DNA of 64,000 bases. Source: Stereum hirsutum FP-91666 SS1. Lineage: Eukaryota; Basidiomycota; Agaricomycetes; Russulales; Stereaceae. Positions 59,001 to 64,000 of this stretch are shown here, one piece after another. Under the pieces are notes generated by a model. That model made no database searches. It was not told the origin of the DNA and saw only the letters and a program-made list of their open reading frames with translations. The stretch's first letter is position 1; each line of letters starts with the position of its first letter. Both the position numbers and the translations under genes were made by a program. The stretch is from positions 2,137,550-2,201,549 of the forward strand of contig NW_006763136.1 of NCBI RefSeq assembly GCF_000264905.1. Direction: 5' to 3'.

Positions 59001-61696
59001 GACCTCGAGATGAACAGGTGACAGAATTGTCTTTAGAGTGGGCTGTTGTTGAACATCAGAACAGATAACCGAGTCCCAGGTTGGCGCTATGGTCACCGAC
59101 ACTTTGTCATCCCGGATACGGATCAATATGCGAGTGGTCTGCTTACAAGTCGAGAAGGAATGACGGGAGACTTTGTGAGCTTGTGAGAAACATGACAGTT
59201 ACCCATGGCTCTGCTAGTAAAGACGAGGTTCACAGCGCTCACCGCCAATAAAAGCCCACGGAGTACCGGGATTTCCTCTCCGCAGACCGTTGCTGATGAA
59301 GTTCCGCCGGCGTCAAGGGTAGCAAAAGCCCTTCAGTCAATGCGTAGCATCTGCTTCGGCCAGGCCACTCACAAAGCCGAGGAGTAGATCCTAAACATAG
59401 CCAGGTAAAAATGACAGGGCGCAACTCACCAAGTCGCTGAGGAGATATGGATGGAACTGTATGGGGCTGAGGAGAAGGAGGGGTCCTGGACGAGGTTGTA
59501 TTCCGTTGTACGCATATGGCCATGGTCCATCGCCGGGCAAGGGAGGTTGAGTTGCAGGGTCCTACCGTGCCAAAGTGGTCTGGGTGTCGTTAACCAGCTG
59601 GACATGAGACATCGACCATGACGGTCACTGGGAGGGGTCGCGTTGCGGACGTCTGCTTGTTGAACTGGCGGTGACACAACTGGCTAGCGTCTGTCGGCGA
59701 GAGCCGGATCCGGAAGAGCCCGCACACAAAGTAAGCCACTGTGGCGCACTGGGTCTGTTCGTCTCCAAAATACTATCACTGGCCCTTCGTTCGGATAATC
59801 CGGACTGCAAAAAAGCTAGCTCACGCAGTATAAGGTCTCTTGCCATGAAACTTTGCAAACACAATGCCCCCTACTGTAGGTACATGCCGATGCAATTTTG
59901 TTGTGGATTGCTCGGGAGAAAGGTCGTCGATCGGGGGGTGGGACCGTCGATCGGACAGCCGATCCCGCCAAAGTGTCCGAAACGCCCCCCTCCCCATTCG
60001 ACCTCCCACTGTCATTATTGTACTCAAATCACTTCGCAGATGGTCTAGTGGTGATTTAACATGATTTATGAGAGCTTTAACGGGGAGAAACGATAGGGAA
60101 TTGGGCGTGTTTTTCGCGCTGTCCGAACGACGGTTTGTCCGAACGAGGGGCCACTGATAGTAGTACGCTTGTCAGGGTTCGCAAGAAAACATACGAAACA
60201 AGTACATGAGATGCTCCGGTGAGTAAGCACGTTATAATGATGAGACAGTTTTTGAAGTCATGATCAATGGGGGGTCGCGCGAGGAACCTAAGGCGACGGA
60301 GAAACTCGCCAAGTCAATTATAACGCCCAAGAAAGCTTGAATAGACTCCTTTTCTTGCACCATCATCTGCTTCTACCGAAGACGATTTGGCTGAGACACC
60401 TGTGCCACCGTCGTAATTGAGCTATAGGGTCCACACCCTGCAGTTCGAGGTCTTTTTCATGTCGAGGGGCGGATGCAGTCTGCACAAGTAGAGAGTATAC
60501 GTAGGTTGTGGTAAACCTACTCCACATGCCGGACTCCGGTTACTTTTCTCCTTGAATTGCCGTCAATATTCTGCGCTAGTAGTTGGTCGGGCTTGCGTGG
60601 GTATTGAGGATCCGTGTCCATTCGGATGATGGGACATGAGCCAATGAGATCGCCAGTACATAGAGGCGTACCAGAGGCCTTCGTCGTATGTTTTACCGGA
60701 TCCTGGATAATGTTGCAGAGCGCGCCGCCTCGAATAGGACGAGGGACGAAGGAAAGAGGGAGAACACAAAGTTTGAGTTGGTTCCTGTCATAATTGGCAA
60801 TTACCCCGCACTTCGGTCAGGCCCGAATTTGGGTCCGACTGCTCCGGACCCCAGTCTCGACAGAAAAGCGGCTCTGGGCTTGTGCGCACTCCCCGTAAGA
60901 GCCCGAGGACTTTCTGCGCCTTTCTGCAACCCCCACATCCTATACGGGGCTCTCGCTTATATGGACCTCTGACCAGCACACTAACTTCTATACTTTGACA
61001 TTCTCTCATACTTACGGCTACCTCGCCCGCCTCTGGCTTATCCTCACCCCGTACATCTCGTACAGCCCCCAACTAACCCCCCGACTCATCGGCGACCCAG
61101 TCTTGTGTGTTGTCCTCGATCTCACCTCTCCTGACCTGTGCGCAGAAAAGAGGAGCAATTTCAGTGGAGACCACCTGTTATAAGGAGTAGCTCACAAGGT
61201 GCGCGTGTGACCCAGTACACCTGATTCAGAAGCTCATTCTTGCGCTCTATATCTGCTTCCATCCCTATCCCCATGAACCGCAGCTTTTACCACCAGGTGT
61301 ACTTACCGCCCATCTCTTCGACTCCATCAAGAAGTCTAACCACGCTTTTGGAGGCTCGTTTTACCGCGCGTAAGTTTTTTCAGCCTAAGTCGAGCATCGC
61401 ATCTCCAGTCGCGCACGGCCGCTCACTCCTACCGTTCCTCCATACAGCTTTGCTGATTCCACGCACTACTCTCCACTATCCCATCAACGCTCTTACACAC
61501 CGGTTGCTAGCGTTTTGAACAGCCATCAGCGCCATTAGCAATTCGACAGCTCGTCAGGTGCTACGACGTCAGTTTGCATAGCACTCGTTACAAAAGCCTC
61601 CCGCTCAGTTAGGCTTTGCGTCCCCCTCCCGACACTCCCACTCTAACGCCCTATCTACGACACGACCTCATTCACGACCACATTCACGCCCAAACG
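56070..61696. other. 5.6-kb region without a recognisable gene
   Basis: Begins with the ATP-citrate lyase promoter. A purine-rich stretch at about 57880-58020 (GAG/GGA runs) creates long but unconvincing frames on both strands. No domains, no consistent exon chains and no tRNA were found. A weak inverted similarity around 59970-60125 (CGAAACGCCC versus GGGCGTGTTTTTCG) could be a decayed MITE. The last few hundred bases are CT-rich leader of the gene at 61697. Confidence 0.5.
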
Positions 61697-62947
61697 ATGC
61701 CTCGCCGACCATCACACCAACCTTCGATGCCTGCCATGCAGCAATCCTTATACTTCCCTGTCGATATATCAGAGATGCCCGCTAGCACTCGCACATCATT
61801 CACCCGAGTCGATCACGATCGTCCGGGCACTTCTGGTGGACCACCTGTCGTGCCACCTCTTCCCGACTTGAACCTCCTCGACGGCCGATTCGATGGGCAT
61901 CGGAGGATATTTTATGATTATTTGAGAGACGGAGCTAGGCCGGTGACCGCGGAGGGTGATGCCCCACCCGGGGAGTATCGAATGCGAAGGGAGGTTGTGG
62001 ATGACTACATCGTGGCTGGTGATGCGGACACAGAGGAAGGCGTGGAGGTGCATGGTGGTCAGGAGCGTAATTGGGATCACCATTCGCCAGTGGATACCCC
62101 GCAGCCAGGCAGCCGACTCGCAGCCGAGCCCACTTCCCCGAACCGGCCTTCACAAGACGGTGCAAACAGTCAAAACTCGTCACAGTCCGGTTCATCTCCG
62201 GAGCTGCCTTCACAAATATCGTTGACAATTCTGCTTGTCGATGGCAAACGAAAAGTCATGATATTCGACTCGCGTACAACAGTTGGACGGGTGAAGGAGT
62301 TGGTATGGAACACATGGCCAAATGGTAAGTTTTATGTATTCTCTGTCCTTGTCTTTCTCCATTCGCTCCAGTCTACATCATGCTTGTCGGGGAGCAGTGT
62401 GTCTCGTGCACTATCGCTATAGTGCTCATTCATGCGATCACGCTCGCTTCTTGGGCCACACGGGCAAGGTATGAATGCGACACTGGTTCCAGATGGTCAC
62501 ATAATGCAGCACCTTTGGCTTGATGCATTCGATGTGAACTACGCGCGACATTATGAAGTCCATGTTCTCTGGTATTCGATCCCCTACGGGTATAACGGCG
62601 TTACTCACTAGTCTCCTCCTATGTGTATAGACTGGCAAGAGCAACCACGACCAGCTGGTCCCGCATATCTTCGTCTACTTCATCTCGGAAGAGTCCTCGT
62701 AGATGAGGATACGCTCGATCGTGAGTCTTCGTTCTAGCATTTTGTCCTCCATCCATTCGTTGACATGATCTGTGTCTCAGAACTCTCAATACCACGTCCC
62801 GCATTTCGTCCGGACGATCCGAATCCTCCAGTCGCAAGTGCCGTTGTCCATCTCTCCATTCGGTCATACGTACCACCTGTCAAGGGATCCAAAAGGCGCA
62901 TTGGGCTATTCAAGGCGCTGGGGACGGGTTGCTGCTGCGTGCAATAA
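61697..62947 (+). CDS. Ubiquitin-fold protein with C-terminal prenylation box (UBL3/MUB-like)
   Basis: Three exons (61697-62324, 62631-62720, 62781-62947) sum to 885 bases, 294 residues. The first roughly 185 residues are Pro/Ser/Asp-rich and probably disordered. The ubiquitin-like fold follows: ISLTILLVDGKRKVMIFDS, TTVGRVKELVWNTWPNDW, AYLRLLHLGRVLVDEDTLDQ and SAVVHLSIRSYVPP. It then has a basic linker (VKGSKRRIGLFKAL) and ends GTGCCCVQ. The last four residues CCVQ fit a CaaX farnesylation signal with a neighbouring cysteine for palmitoylation. This matches membrane-anchored ubiquitin-fold proteins (UBL3, plant MUBs), which sit on the plasma membrane or endosomes and bind partner proteins. 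Start chosen at the first ATG of the frame. Confidence 0.85.
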
Positions 62948-63705
62948 GCCGCTGATCTATTTTTCTTCTATGTCTCGCTCTCGCGGGATTGCTTCATGTT
63001 TGTTGGGATGCCTGATTTCTGTTTTCGTGTGTGGTTACTCTGCTGCTTGATTTTTTTTTCTCGTGAGGATAGCTTTCATTCTGCTGTGTATTTCTGTTCT
63101 CGCGCGTCAAGTCCTTGGGTCGAGCTGGCCCATGGGCCATACCCCATTCACCACGCGCCACTGTCACTCGTTCCTGCTGTACGGGGCTTTACCCCATGAC
63201 TACCCATATCACCCTCCTTGGATCCTTTCTCACCCGCCTCTCTCACCTTCATCGCAGTATTATTCATCCCGAGCGCCGCCCCTTTACTCTGTACTATACA
63301 CGTCGCCGTCCTCACTCCGCGGATATCATCTTTTCTCCGATTCCTGCTTTTTTACTTACATATATTGTATACCTTAATTATTGACGAGTTCCATAGTCGT
63401 CGCTTCATCTATTCATGTACATGATTGGCACGGCTATCCGTGCTTTCAACCCTCCACTTGCACTTCGTCGTCCCCGGATAGCCCCTCACTTTCCAGTACT
63501 TACCACTGTTGCATGCGCCACATTTGTTGCCTGTCCGCTTTTTCTGTATATTCACATACTTTGTATATCACATGCGTATCGTACCTAGCTGAGATCTGAG
63601 ATTCATAGGGATCATGTTCATCACCGACCGTTTTCTTCGTTGACTCAGATGCGAGCACCTGAATGAGCGTTGGCGATGTGAGAGCCATATTTTGTGGAAT
63701 TGGTC
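62948..63705. other. 3' flank, T-rich, no gene
   Basis: Pyrimidine-rich plus strand with overlapping short frames in all registers; none is credible. Confidence 0.5.
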
Positions 63706-64000
63706 TCAGTGGGAACCGTGACGCCACCCTTTCCCAATGGCCATCCTGATCCGGTCCGGGCTGGTCCGGGCCGGCTTCGAGAGTTTAGTGGCGGTGCCAC
63801 AATCGCTTTCCTCTGAACTTCCACAACTTTCAACGAACCACCACTGGTCAGTATCCAGTGCTCTACACCAAACCTTTCCATGCTGCGACTCAATGGATGG
63901 TATCCATACACCAGCTGTGCTCTGTCTCCTGCTACGCCATATCAATCCTCGTTTCTTGTCGTCTTCAGGCTTGCTTGGCACTGATGCGGTCCCAATGTTC
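63706..64000 (-). CDS. Possible C-terminal end of a gene cut by the window edge
   Basis: A minus-strand frame stays open from the window edge to a stop at 63706, about 98 codons. The product is Lys/Arg/Ser-rich with several tryptophans (GLIWRSRRQSTAGVWIPSIE, then VWCRALDTDQWWFVESCG). No family is recognised, and an overlapping frame is also open, so this may be chance. Confidence 0.3.
   Translation of the reverse strand, partial: NIGTASVPSKPEDDKKRGLIWRSRRQSTAGVWIPSIESQHGKVWCRALDTDQWWFVESCGSSEESDCGTATKLSKPARTSPDRIRMAIGKGWRHGSH

Noticed and set aside
60020..60070. A-box-like GATGGTCTAGTGGTG resembling the D arm of a tRNA
   Set aside because: No B box, T arm or closing acceptor stem follows; at most a tRNA-derived scrap.
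59970..60125. Weak inverted similarity that could be MITE ends
   Set aside because: Only about ten bases match with gaps and no target duplication is visible.

Overview
The window is nuclear DNA of a basidiomycete fungus, most likely an Agaricomycete. Genes have many short GT-AG introns (about 45-70 bases). ATP-citrate lyase is one fused polypeptide, whereas ascomycetes split it. Several families seen here are typical of basidiomycetes: an OTT_1508-like deaminase, HODM/HRQ (DUF3445) proteins, a DUF6533 seven-helix protein and a Plavaka transposase. Exon joins were worked out by hand from splice signals and reading frame. Where exon sums are quoted, the frame closes exactly.

Left third (1-23.3 kb). 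On the minus strand: cystathionine gamma-lyase, an OTT_1508-like deaminase, a broken aminoglycoside-phosphotransferase-like fragment on the plus strand, a few orphan exons, and two tandem paralogues of the heme-dependent oxidative N-demethylase family. A divergent plus-strand Rieske oxygenase of the choline-monooxygenase type follows, then a minus-strand DHA2-type MFS transporter. The two HODM-like genes, the Rieske enzyme and the transporter lie side by side and could form a small gene cluster for catabolism of N-methylated compounds; this is inference. Next come a mitochondrial protein of unknown function, a nested pair of terminal-inverted-repeat elements with an adjoining palindrome, and an HpcH/HpaI aldolase.

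Middle (23.3-46 kb). A secreted ferritin-like (Rds1-type) protein with a TATA box, a gene-free 3-kb stretch holding diverged duplications, and a 1373-residue Ser/Thr-rich single-pass membrane protein. Then a complete Plavaka DNA transposon (35270-43192) with matching 20-bp ends, an intact 1009-residue transposase and a divergent partner gene. It sits about 120 bases upstream of the start of a DUF6533 seven-helix gene.

Right third (46-64 kb). A secreted GH13 alpha-amylase with a C-terminal CBM20 starch-binding domain and unusual active-site positions, an intron-containing tRNA-His, ATP-citrate lyase, a 5.6-kb stretch without a recognisable gene, a ubiquitin-fold protein ending in a prenylation box, and a partial reading frame at the right edge.
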